A stretch of DNA of 11,187 nt from Pseudomonadota bacterium (GTDB lineage: Bacteria > Pseudomonadota > Alphaproteobacteria > Rhizobiales > Rhizobiaceae): contig JAEZXF010000194.1 of assembly GCA_023419995.1 (NCBI GenBank), positions 1 through 11,187 on the forward strand, read 5' to 3'. The notes under the pieces are model-generated. The model was not told the origin of the DNA and searched no databases. It saw only the letters and a program-made list of their open reading frames with translations. Of the stretch, positions 1 through 6,438 are shown piece after piece. Numbering within the stretch: the stretch's first letter is position 1; each line of letters begins with the position of its first letter. A program made the translations under genes and the position numbers.

Positions 1-1
1 T

Positions 2-292
2 CGCTGCACCATCGTCACCGACAGGGCAGGGGACGGCACCAACCTCCGCCTCTCCCGCCTCGGCGACCGCCTGCCTGCTCTCTACGGCCCGGACAGCGCC
101 CGCCGCCACGCGGCGGCCGCTCGGTCGCTCGGGCTCGCCGTGCGGATCGTCCGCTGCGCCAGCCTTTCGGCCGATTGCGACACGCCGGACGACCTGCGGC
201 GTCTGTCCCTCCCGATCCCGCCCCTTGCCACCCCGTTCATGCCCGAGGCGCGCCATGACCATCCTGTTCCGCGAGAAGCACTCTTCGGCTGA
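2..292 (+). CDS. cofC: 2-phospho-L-lactate (or related phospho-acid) guanylyltransferase CofC, 3' part only
   Basis: This is the C-terminal 96 codons of a gene that begins before the window. CofC transfers GMP from GTP to a phospho-acid (2-phospholactate, phosphoenolpyruvate or 3-phosphoglycerate, depending on lineage). This makes the activated side chain that CofD attaches to FO in coenzyme F420 synthesis, in the cytoplasm. The visible frame has the family signature DRAGDGTN, then a segment like the family's fGpgSf-rH region (LYGPDSARRH), and near the end the DCDTPDDL motif. These match the nucleotide-binding fold of the CofC/FbiD family. The residues that decide substrate choice lie mostly upstream and cannot be judged. 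The stop codon (290-292) lies 38 bases inside the next gene, cofGH, so the two are probably translationally coupled in one operon, which supports the assignment. Confidence 0.85.
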   Translation, partial: RCTIVTDRAGDGTNLRLSRLGDRLPALYGPDSARRHAAAARSLGLAVRIVRCASLSADCDTPDDLRRLSLPIPPLATPFMPEARHDHPVPREALFG

Positions 293-2669
293 GCCGACGC
301 ATCCCCTTGCCCCCGGCCTGCCCGTCGCGACGGACGGGCTCCTGCGGGAGGCGCGCGCGATACGCGACCGGCGCTACGGCAACCGCATCAGCTATTCGCG
401 CAAGGTCTTCATCCCGCTCACGCAACTGTGCCGGGACGTCTGCCACTACTGCACGTTCGCCAAGGCGCCGCGCGGCGTGCCTTCCCCCTTCATGGCCATC
501 GGGCAGGTGCTCGACGTCGCCCGCGCCGGGACCCGGGCGGGCTGCAGGGAGGCGCTGTTCACGCTGGGCGAGAAGCCGGAGCTGCGCTATCGCGCCGCTG
601 CCGACTGGCTGGCACAGCGGGGATACGCGACGACGATCGACTATGTCGCGGCCGCGGCGTCGGCCGTCCTGGCCGAGACGGGCCTGCTCCCGCATATCAA
701 TGCCGGCAACCTGACCGACGAGGACATCGTCCGGCTCCGCCCGGTCGCGGCCTCGATGGGGATCATGCTGGAAAGCGCGTCGGAGCGCCTGATGCAGCGC
801 GGGCTGCCGCATCACGGGTCGCCGGACAAGCACCCGCGCGAGCGCCTCGCCACGCTGGAGCGTTTCGGCCGCCACGCCGTGCCGACCACGACCGGGATCC
901 TGATCGGCATCGGCGAGACGGAGGCGGAGAGGATCGAGGCGCTGGAGCTTCTGGCCGACCTCCACCGCCGTTATGGCCATATCCAGGAAGTGATCGTTCA
1001 GAACTTCCGTGCCAAGCCCGGCACGCGCATGGCCGGCCACGCCGAGCCCGACATCGGCGAGATCGCGCGCGCCACCGCGCTGGCCCGCATGATCCTGCCC
1101 GAGGACGTCAACCTCCAGGTGCCGCCCAACCTGAACCCGGAGAGTATCGCGGCCATCCTCGATGCCGGCATCAACGACTGGGGCGGCATCTCGCCGGTCA
1201 CGGTCGACCACGTGAACCCGGAAGCGCCGTGGCCGCATATCGGCCAGCTTTCCGGCCAGATGGCCGCGCTCGGCTTCTCGCTCGTCGAGCGCATGACGGT
1301 CCATCCCGGCCATGCGCTGGACCCGGAGCGGTGGATCGACCCCGGCCTGCGGCCCGCCGTCCTCAGGGCGAGCGACGCGGAAGGCCTCGCCCGCGAGGAC
1401 GAATGGCGGGCCGGCTCCGTCACCACCCCACCGGCCGCGCTCGTCGCGCGCCGGGCCGAGCGCGCCGAGACCCCGAGCGCGTCGCGGCCCGTCGCGGGCA
1501 TCCTCGAACGGGCGCTCTCGGGCAGGGCGCCCGACGTCGGCGAGATCGAGCAGCTCTTTCGCGCGCGCGGCGACGATTTCATCGCGGTGTGCCGCGTGGC
1601 GGACACGCTCCGCCGCCAGGCGGTCGGCGACACCGTCTCCTATGTCGTCACGCGCAACATCAACTACACCAACGTCTGCACCTATCGCTGCTCGTTCTGC
1701 GCCTTCTCCAAGGGGCGGACGAGCGAGCACCTGCGCGGCAAGCCCTACGTCGTCGGCCTCGACGAGGTGGCGCGCAGGACGCGCGAGGCATGGAACCGCG
1801 GCGCGACGGAAGTCTGCATGCAGGGCGGCATCCATCCCGACTATACGGGCGAGACCTATCTCTCGCTCCTGCGGGCGGCCAAGGAGGCATGCCCGGATAT
1901 CCACGTCCACGCCTTCTCGCCGCTCGAGGTCTGGCAGGGCGCGCGCACGCTCGGCCTGTCGCTCGGGGCCTATCTGCGGCTGCTGAAGGAGGCGGGGCTC
2001 GGCAGCCTGCCGGGGACGGCGGCGGAGATCCTCGACGACGAGGTGCGCGCCGTTCTGTGCCCCGACAAGCTGAACACGGCCCAGTGGCTGGAGGTGGTCG
2101 AGACCGCCCACGAGGTCGGCCTGCCGACCACGGCCACGATCATGTTCGGCCATGTCGAGAAGCCCGTCCACTGGGCGCGCCATCTCGAGCATGTTCGCGC
2201 GGTGCAGAGCCGCACCGGCGGCTTCACCGAGTTCGTGCCTCTGCCGTTCGTGGCCGAGGAGGCGCCGCTCTACCTCAAGGGGCAGGCGCGGCCGGGGCCG
2301 ACCTTTCGCGAGGCGGTGCTGATGCATTCCGTCGCGCGTATCGCGCTCTACGGATCGGTTTCCAACATCCAGGCGTCGTGGGTGAAGCTCGGCCCGCAGG
2401 GGCTGGCCGTGTGCCTGCAGGCGGGCGTGAACGACCTTGGCGGGACGCTGATGAACGAATCGATCACCCGCGCGGCCGGCGCCCGGCACGGCCAGGAAGC
2501 CACACCGCAGACGATCGAAGGCTGGATCGAAGCCGCCGGCCGCACCGCCCGGCTGCGGACCACGCTCTACGCCGATGCGGGCGCGGACCGGCGGGCGGCG
2601 GCCCTGTCGGCCGGGGAGATCCTGCCGGTGGTCCAGCAAGGCTATACCCGTGGGGCGCGGCAGGCGTGA
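255..2669 (+). CDS. cofGH: Bifunctional FO synthase (CofG-CofH fusion, FbiC type)
   Basis: This 804-aa radical-SAM enzyme makes FO (7,8-didemethyl-8-hydroxy-5-deazariboflavin), the chromophore of coenzyme F420, from tyrosine and 5-amino-6-ribitylamino-uracil. The CofG half is at the N terminus (about residues 35-370), with its iron-sulfur motif CRDVCHYC (C59, C63, C66). It also has GEKPE, PHHGSPDKHP and the GINDWGG/VNPEAPWP stretch typical of CofG. The CofH half follows (about 410-790), with CTYRCSFC (C475, C479, C482), QGGIHPDYTGETY, GLGSLPGTAAEILDDE and SNIQASWVKLG. A linker of about 40 residues joins them. Length is close to actinobacterial FbiC (about 850 aa). I chose ATG 255 because GAGG at 245-248 sits 6 nt before it. 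An in-frame TTG at 225 is possible but lacks such a site. Start and upstream cofC overlap. Both Fe-S clusters look intact, so the fusion should be active. Confidence 0.96.
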   Translation: MTILFREKHSSAEPTHPLAPGLPVATDGLLREARAIRDRRYGNRISYSRKVFIPLTQLCRDVCHYCTFAKAPRGVPSPFMAIGQVLDVARAGTRAGCREALFTLGEKPELRYRAAADWLAQRGYATTIDYVAAAASAVLAETGLLPHINAGNLTDEDIVRLRPVAASMGIMLESASERLMQRGLPHHGSPDKHPRERLATLERFGRHAVPTTTGILIGIGETEAERIEALELLADLHRRYGHIQEVIVQNFRAKPGTRMAGHAEPDIGEIARATALARMILPEDVNLQVPPNLNPESIAAILDAGINDWGGISPVTVDHVNPEAPWPHIGQLSGQMAALGFSLVERMTVHPGHALDPERWIDPGLRPAVLRASDAEGLAREDEWRAGSVTTPPAALVARRAERAETPSASRPVAGILERALSGRAPDVGEIEQLFRARGDDFIAVCRVADTLRRQAVGDTVSYVVTRNINYTNVCTYRCSFCAFSKGRTSEHLRGKPYVVGLDEVARRTREAWNRGATEVCMQGGIHPDYTGETYLSLLRAAKEACPDIHVHAFSPLEVWQGARTLGLSLGAYLRLLKEAGLGSLPGTAAEILDDEVRAVLCPDKLNTAQWLEVVETAHEVGLPTTATIMFGHVEKPVHWARHLEHVRAVQSRTGGFTEFVPLPFVAEEAPLYLKGQARPGPTFREAVLMHSVARIALYGSVSNIQASWVKLGPQGLAVCLQAGVNDLGGTLMNESITRAAGARHGQEATPQTIEGWIEAAGRTARLRTTLYADAGADRRAAALSAGEILPVVQQGYTRGARQA

Positions 2670-2924
2670 CGCTGCCGGGAACACGTTGGAGTTTCGGAGG
2701 CTTTCCCGTCTCGTGCTGCCGCATGAAAGTGGCTGTGAGCCAGGAGAGATTCACCGTAGTTTAATAAAGTGCAATTAATCTTTATTATCAATGATATAAA
2801 TAGAAATATTAAAGTTATGAACAAGCATGATTGATGACTCGCCTTAGTACGGTAGCCCTTCGGAACTGCGCCTGACCACGCCTCGCAGGACCGTTCGATC
2901 CGCGACAAGGCTGCCCGAACAAAG
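2670..2924. other. Intergenic gap between convergent genes, with no supported gene
   Basis: This 255-bp gap separates the 3' end of cofGH from the 3' end of the minus-strand 95-aa gene. Its first 87 bases are GC-rich and hold only a weak CGGGAA/TTCCCG pairing with a long loop. The middle is a strongly AT-rich island (listed separately), and the rest returns to normal composition. A minus-strand reading frame crosses the island and would encode a hydrophobic stretch. It starts with TTG and has no supporting ribosome binding site, so I do not call it. Confidence 0.6.
2760..2832. other. AT-rich island with an 8-bp inverted repeat
   Basis: Counting bases gives 13 G or C in 73 (about 18% G+C) in a neighbourhood near 67%. 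Within it TAATAAAG (2762-2769) and CTTTATTA (2780-2787) form a perfect 8-bp inverted repeat around a 10-base centre. The island lies between two convergent 3' ends, so it is not an obvious promoter of either neighbour. Candidate roles are a binding region for a MucR/Ros-type silencer (alphaproteobacterial proteins known to prefer AT-rich DNA), the promoter of an unseen small RNA, or a scar of foreign DNA. Composition and repeat are seen; the roles are inferred. Confidence 0.6.
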
Positions 2925-3212
2925 TCAGTCTTCCGTGCCGCCTGTCGCGCCTTCCGGCACCCTGGCCTTGATCTTCCAGTCGCCCTTCGCCGTGTCCGGC
3001 AGCAGTATCCAGGTTTTCTCGCCGATCGCGGTGCCTCGTGCCGTCGTGTAGGCCGCGATCGTCAGGACGATCCGGGAGTCTTCCCGCCTGTGCCGGCAGG
3101 TGACGACCACGCCGTCGGTGAACTCGACCAGGTTCTCGTCCTCGACGTCCGCCTCGGCGATCTTCACCCGGCATCCGGGATAGGCGTGGGTGTGGGCAAG
3201 CTGAAAGCGCAT
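2925..3212 (-). CDS. Small hypothetical protein, 95 aa
   Basis: I do not recognise the family. The gene is well supported as coding: ATG at 3212 is preceded by GGAGGG with a 7-nt spacer, an almost ideal ribosome binding site, and codon use is GC-rich like its neighbours. The product has no signal peptide or membrane segment. It is rich in alternating hydrophobic residues (VVVTC, IVLTIAAY, KTWILLP), suggesting a small beta-sheet protein. It has two cysteines and ends in a polar, acidic tail. A conserved-looking core, YTTARGTAIGEK-W, may be the family signature. It stands alone, convergent with cofGH and divergent from the DJ-1-like gene 273 bp away. No operon partner hints at a role. Confidence 0.75.
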   Translation of the reverse strand: MRFQLAHTHAYPGCRVKIAEADVEDENLVEFTDGVVVTCRHRREDSRIVLTIAAYTTARGTAIGEKTWILLPDTAKGDWKIKARVPEGATGGTED

Positions 3213-3485
3213 GTCTCGACCCTCCGGTTGTCGATGGGTTCCGGCCGCCAGCCTATCATGGCCGGTCCAAACCGGGACAGGGGCCGAAGCATGGAGGGAC
3301 AGCGGTTGCGGAGGAGGGGCGGAAGACGGCAGGCAATGCCGACGCTGCGGCTCTTCGCGGCCAAGCCGGACAATCGCCTCGAATAGTCTAAACTCACGTC
3401 CGGGTTATGACACAGGCCGGGTGAAGCCCCTGCCACCGCGCCTGTCGACCGCGCCTTAGGGGCGCGCACGAGAAGGTTTTGAGGA

Positions 3486-4169
3486 ATGAGCAAGCGCGTT
3501 CTTCATGTCGTCAGCAACGTCGCCCACTATGCCGACCCGTCGGAGCCGACCGGCCTGTGGCTGTCGGAGCTGACGCATGCATGGGACGTCTTCGCCGAGA
3601 CGGGGTTCGAGCAGCGCATCGTGAGCCCGAAAGGCGGCCTGTCGCCGCTCGAGCCGCGCGCCCTCAGATGGCCGCTTCTCGACGCCTCGGCGAGGGCGTG
3701 GCTCGCCGACGAGGCGCGCATGGCGCTGCTCGCCTCGACCGTGCGGCCCGACGAGATCGATCCGGCGGACTACGACGCGATCTATTTCACCGGCGGCCAT
3801 GCGGTGATGTGGGATTTCCCCGACGATGAAGGGCTCCAGAGGATCACGCACGCCATCTGGGAGGGCGGCGGCATCGTCTCATCGGTCTGCCACGGCTATT
3901 GCGGCCTGCTGAACACGATGCTGCCGGACGGCAGGCTGCTGGTCGCCGGCAGGCGCGTCACCGGCTTCTCCTGGCGGGAGGAAGTGCTGGCGGGCGTCGC
4001 CGGGAAGATGCCCTATAACGCCGAGGAGGCGATGAAGCGGCGCGGGGCGCTCTACGAGAAGGCCTTCCTGCCGTTCGTCTCCCATGTCGTGGTCGACGGC
4101 CGTCTGGTGACCGGCCAGAACCCATGGTCCGCAAAGGCGACGGCCCGGAAGGTGGCGGCCCTTCTTTGA
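3486..4169 (+). CDS. DJ-1/PfpI family protein (Hsp31-like class I glutamine amidotransferase fold)
   Basis: This 227-aa cytoplasmic protein belongs to the DJ-1/ThiJ/PfpI superfamily, whose members include glyoxalase III, stress chaperones and cysteine peptidases. The nucleophile elbow is SVCHG with C135 followed by H136. E20 in SEPTGLW matches the conserved Glu next to the active Cys in this family. GGHAVMWDFPD (103-113) is characteristic of the Hsp31-like branch, as is the C-terminal TGQNPWSAKA (209-218). The reactive cysteine suggests detoxification of methylglyoxal-type aldehydes or oxidative-stress protection, but the substrate is not shown. ATG 3486 has AGAAGG at 3471-3476 with 9-nt spacing, and a GAGGA directly abutting it. 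It appears monocistronic: the upstream gap is 273 bp and divergent, the downstream gap 286 bp. The upstream gap shows only a weak promoter-like pair (CGGACA 3367-3372 and TAAACT 3389-3394). Confidence 0.9.
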   Translation: MSKRVLHVVSNVAHYADPSEPTGLWLSELTHAWDVFAETGFEQRIVSPKGGLSPLEPRALRWPLLDASARAWLADEARMALLASTVRPDEIDPADYDAIYFTGGHAVMWDFPDDEGLQRITHAIWEGGGIVSSVCHGYCGLLNTMLPDGRLLVAGRRVTGFSWREEVLAGVAGKMPYNAEEAMKRRGALYEKAFLPFVSHVVVDGRLVTGQNPWSAKATARKVAALL

Positions 4170-4262
4170 CGCTGTCATCGCGCGGTTGGCTCTGAGCAGC
4201 CGGCCCATCGGCTTGGTGCTCCTCTCCGCCCAACGAGGTGCGAAAATCACGCTACGCAGCCT

Positions 4263-4279
4263 AACCGGCCCAGCCGGTT
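4263..4279. repeat. GC hairpin 1 (AACCGGC / GCCGGTT)
   Basis: A perfect 7-bp stem with a CCA loop lies 94 bp downstream of the DJ-1-like gene. No T-run follows, so it is not a standard intrinsic terminator. It may still stabilise a 3' end or act as a small palindromic repeat. It shares the core ACCGGC...GCCGGT with the hairpin at 4333-4352. Confidence 0.6.
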
Positions 4280-4332
4280 GCGAACGGACAGGGCCGCCCT
4301 GACCCTCCATGCCATCCCGACAGGGCTCGGAA

Positions 4333-4352
4333 CCACCGGCTCAAGCCGGTGG
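4333..4352. repeat. GC hairpin 2 (CCACCGGC / GCCGGTGG)
   Basis: A perfect 8-bp stem with a TCAA tetraloop, followed by AAAGCGGG and so without a terminator T-run. It lies 70 bp from hairpin 1 and shares its ACCGGC-N-GCCGGT core. It could be a second 3'-end structure for the DJ-1-like transcript or one unit of a dispersed palindromic repeat. Confidence 0.6.
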
Positions 4353-4391
4353 AAAGCGGGCTGCTCCGGAAGCTCGCGAAGCCCCGACGAT

Positions 4392-4417
4392 AAAACTTAG
4401 CGAATTGGCGAAGTTTT
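4392..4417. promoter_or_regulatory. 26-bp near-palindrome, probable ArsR-family operator
   Basis: The two ends are AAAACTT (4392-4398) and AAGTTTT (4411-4417). The centre keeps the pattern nGCnAATTnGCn, so 22 of 26 positions are symmetric. It ends 38 bp before the ATG of the ArsR-type gene and just upstream of its candidate promoter. Dimeric winged-helix ArsR proteins bind such interrupted palindromes and usually repress their own operon. The symmetry is seen; binding by the adjacent regulator is inferred from position and family. Confidence 0.7.
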
Positions 4418-4420
4418 CCC

Positions 4421-4448
4421 TTGCATCGCTCGCAGATCGGGCGATAGT
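4421..4448 (+). promoter_or_regulatory. Candidate promoter of the ArsR-SRPBCC operon
   Basis: TTGCAT (4421-4426) and GATAGT (4443-4448) are spaced 16 bp. Each is a partial match to the -35 and -10 consensus (3/6 and 4/6). A -10 here would start transcription at or next to the ATG at 4456, and no Shine-Dalgarno sequence precedes that ATG, so the message may be leaderless. The upstream palindrome abuts the -35, as expected for repression. Confidence 0.35.
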
Positions 4449-4455
4449 TAGCATT

Positions 4456-4797
4456 ATGACTAAGCATGATCCCGATCTGTCGCTGCTCTTCCACGCGCTC
4501 GCCGATCCGACCCGCCGATCGATCCTGACCCGGCTCGCCGAACGGCCCGCGCGGGTGACGGATCTGGCCGGCCCCACGGGGCTGCGCCTGCCCACGGTGA
4601 TGCGGCATCTTTCCGTGCTGGAGGAGGCGGGGCTGATCGCAACGTCCAAGGACGGGCGGGTGCGCACCTGCGCCATCGTGCCCGAGGCGATGGAGCCGGT
4701 GCGGACATGGCTCGATGAGCAGCGGGCCATCTGGGAAGCCCGGCTCGACCGGCTGGATGCCTTTGTGATGAACGTGATGAAGGAACGCGCGGAATGA
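4456..4797 (+). CDS. ArsR-family winged-helix transcriptional repressor
   Basis: The 113-aa protein opens with LFHALADPTRRSIL (residues 11-24), the hallmark start of ArsR-type repressors of the kind paired with SRPBCC genes. A helix-turn-helix follows (about 33-62, with TVMRHLSVLEEAGLI as recognition helix), then the wing KDGRVRTC and a C-terminal dimerisation helix rich in Arg, Glu and Trp. It lacks the metal-binding ELCVCDL box and has a single Cys (C72), so metal sensing is unlikely. The ligand is unknown. ATG 4456 is chosen because the longer in-frame version would translate through the 26-bp palindrome and has no homologous look. The stop overlaps the next start as ATGA (4794-4797), giving tight translational coupling to the SRPBCC gene it probably co-regulates. 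Confidence 0.9.
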   Translation: MTKHDPDLSLLFHALADPTRRSILTRLAERPARVTDLAGPTGLRLPTVMRHLSVLEEAGLIATSKDGRVRTCAIVPEAMEPVRTWLDEQRAIWEARLDRLDAFVMNVMKERAE

Positions 4798-5720
4798 CAC
4801 CGAACCGCAATCCGAACGGCACGACCCGCGCAAAATCCGACGGCGGGGGAGACCGTTTTGCGACGCTGACTTTCGAGCGGGACGTGGCCGCGCCGCTGCC
4901 GGTCCTGTGGCAGGTCTGGACGGCCCCGGCCGCGCGCGCCGTCTGGGCGACGCCGGCGCCCTCCGTGACCGTGGAATTTCTGGAGGCCGACACAAGGGTG
5001 GGCGGGCGCGAGGTCTCGCTCTGCAAGGTCGAAGGCGAGCCGGACATCCGCTGCGAGAGCGGCTGGCTGGAACTGCGGCCGGCGGTGCGCAGCGTCAACT
5101 ACGAGGTGGTCTCGTCCGGTGGCGCGACGCAGTCTGCTGCGCTGGTGACGGCCGATTTCTCCGGCGCGGGAGACCACAGCAGGCTGGTCGTCACCGTGCA
5201 GCTTTCCTCGCTCGCCGGCGACATGGAGGCGGGCTACCGGCAGGGCTTCGGCGCGGGGCTGGACAATCTCGCCGGCGCGGCGGCGCGGACCATGGTGCTG
5301 CAACGGGTCATCCGTGCGCCGCGCGCCGCGGTCTGGGGCGCGTGGATGAACGCCGAGACGCTGCCGCAGTGGTGGGGCCCCGACGGGTTCTCCTGCCGCA
5401 CGAGGCGGATCGACCTGCGGAGCGGCGGCGAATGGGTCTTCGACATGATCGCGCCGGACGGCACGGTGTTCCCGAACCATCATCTCTATAACGAGGTCCG
5501 GCCCCAGGAGAGGATCGGCTATGCGCTGCTCTGGGGCGAGAACGGGCCGAAGCATGCCGATGCCTGGGCCTCGTTCGAGGATCAGGACGGGGCGACGAAG
5601 GTGACGCTGGGCATGGTGTTCAGTACTGCGGCCGAGTTCCAGGAGGCGAAGGGCTTCGGTGCCGTGGAACTGGGCCTGCAGACCCTGGGCAAGCTCGAGC
5701 GCTTCGTCTCGTCTCGCTGA
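4794..5720 (+). CDS. Tandem SRPBCC (AHSA1-type) domain protein
   Basis: This 308-aa cytoplasmic protein contains two SRPBCC ligand-binding domains in a row, about residues 22-160 and 165-306. Each starts with the family pattern of a beta strand ending R-V/D-I-x-A-P followed by a helix with VW-x-x-W. The second has the classical LPQWWGPDGFS and SGGEWVFDMIAPDG. The first has a diverged TPAARAVWATPAP and lacks the WWGP motif. Most operon partners of ArsR regulators have one such domain, so the duplication is notable. The fold has a deep hydrophobic cavity; the ligand is not predictable. Translation starts at the ATGA overlap with the ArsR gene, helped by AAGGA (4780-4784, 9-nt spacing). A 9-bp-stem hairpin downstream probably ends the operon. 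An enzymatic role is not established for this branch. Confidence 0.88.
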   Translation: MTPNRNPNGTTRAKSDGGGDRFATLTFERDVAAPLPVLWQVWTAPAARAVWATPAPSVTVEFLEADTRVGGREVSLCKVEGEPDIRCESGWLELRPAVRSVNYEVVSSGGATQSAALVTADFSGAGDHSRLVVTVQLSSLAGDMEAGYRQGFGAGLDNLAGAAARTMVLQRVIRAPRAAVWGAWMNAETLPQWWGPDGFSCRTRRIDLRSGGEWVFDMIAPDGTVFPNHHLYNEVRPQERIGYALLWGENGPKHADAWASFEDQDGATKVTLGMVFSTAAEFQEAKGFGAVELGLQTLGKLERFVSSR

Positions 5721-5763
5721 CGGGCTGCGGTTTCCCGCCGGTTCGGCAGGAGTCGCGTTGCCG

Positions 5764-5793
5764 CGGCCATTCGCGGTTCGTGAATGGCCGTTT
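5764..5793 (+). terminator. Intrinsic terminator after the ArsR-SRPBCC operon
   Basis: CGGCCATTC (5764-5772) pairs perfectly with GAATGGCCG (5782-5790) around a 9-base loop that can itself close further by C-G pairs. TTT follows immediately. It is 43 bp after the SRPBCC stop and lies between convergent transcripts. Confidence 0.65.
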
Positions 5794-5828
5794 CCGCATC
5801 TTGTGCTGCCGGCGCAGTCAACCGGATC

Positions 5829-5843
5829 GAGGCTGCAAGCCTC
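5829..5843 (-). terminator. Possible terminator hairpin of the MerR gene
   Basis: GAGGCT and AGCCTC form a perfect 6-bp stem with a 3-base loop, about 40 bp beyond the stop of the minus-strand MerR gene. No clear T-run follows on the minus strand, so the call is weak. Confidence 0.35.
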
Positions 5844-5882
5844 CGCTATCGCGCGGCGTCGGTCTGCATCGGGCCGAGCTCG

Positions 5883-6347
5883 CTATGCCGGCTCTGCGCC
5901 GATCTTCGCGGGGTGGCGCTCTCCGTTTGCGGCCAGATCCTGTGTCCCGAGCAACATGCGGGACAGCATCCGCCTCGCATTGTCGGCGCAGCTCAGATCA
6001 TCCGGCTTTCCTTCGATCTCCCCGAGCACGGCCTGCAACTGCGCCCTGCTGCGCGCTAGCCGGTCCTGCAGCGCTTCGATATCGGCCAGCTTGCGGCGCA
6101 GGGCTGCGACCAGAGCGGCATGGTCCCATTTCTCCCGACCAGCCGGAAGCAGCGCCCGGATCTCGTCCAGGCTGAAGCCGGCCTGCCGGGCCGTGTCGAT
6201 CAGTTCCAGCACGAGCTGCGCGTCTTTGGGATAGTGGCGATAGCCGTTGGGCAACCTTTCGACCATCGGCAGCAGGCCGAGGCTTTCGTAGAACCGGATG
6301 CGCGACGCCGTCAGCCCCGTCCGCCGGGCCAGTTCACCGATCTTCAT
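5883..6347 (-). CDS. MerR-family transcriptional regulator
   Basis: The 154-aa protein begins with the MerR winged-helix DNA-binding domain: MKIGELARRTGLTASRIRFYE (residues 1-21 region) and the wing NGYRHYP (34-40). A second helix pair follows with GFSLDEIRALL (57-67), then a long dimerisation coiled coil (about 75-112, rich in Leu, Arg and Ala) and a short C-terminal effector tail. The only Cys is C120, so it is neither SoxR (four Cys) nor a typical metal sensor. The inducer is unknown. I start it at ATG 6347 (GGGA with 7-nt spacing). A TTG at 6377 would put the first codons inside the shared operator and extend the N terminus beyond the family norm. It is divergent from an SDR gene 91 bp away and likely controls it by the promoter-distortion mechanism of this family. 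Confidence 0.92.
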   Translation of the reverse strand: MKIGELARRTGLTASRIRFYESLGLLPMVERLPNGYRHYPKDAQLVLELIDTARQAGFSLDEIRALLPAGREKWDHAALVAALRRKLADIEALQDRLARSRAQLQAVLGEIEGKPDDLSCADNARRMLSRMLLGTQDLAANGERHPAKIGAEPA

Positions 6348-6366
6348 GCATTTGTCCCGAAACGCC

Positions 6367-6397
6367 TTGACCTTCAACTTGGCTTAAAGGTTAGACA
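6367..6397 (+). promoter_or_regulatory. MerR-type promoter with 19-bp spacer and dyad operator
   Basis: A -35 TTGACC (6367-6372) and a weaker -10 TAGACA (6392-6397) are separated by 19 bp. That over-long spacing is characteristic of promoters activated by MerR-family proteins. An imperfect dyad, ACCTTnAA and TTnAAGGT (6370-6391), fills the spacer. It reads toward the SDR gene at 6439. The elements are seen; control by the divergent MerR is inferred. Confidence 0.65.
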
Positions 6398-6438
6398 GGG
6401 ACCGATCAAGGGTTCCGCAAGCCGACGGAGCAGGGAAG

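Noticed and set aside
237..2684. 815-codon open frame on the minus strand opposite cofGH
   Set aside because: It is the mirror frame of a high-GC gene, full of Arg, Gly and Ala without domain motifs, while the plus strand carries unmistakable CofG and CofH motifs.
2642..2908. Minus-strand 88-codon frame with a hydrophobic stretch over the AT-rich island
   Set aside because: It starts with TTG, has no ribosome binding site and overlaps the 3' end of cofGH. The hydrophobic run is what AT-rich DNA gives by chance.
4309..4455. 49-codon N-terminal extension of the ArsR-type gene
   Set aside because: It would translate through the 26-bp palindrome and the candidate promoter, and the family begins close to the ATG at 4456.
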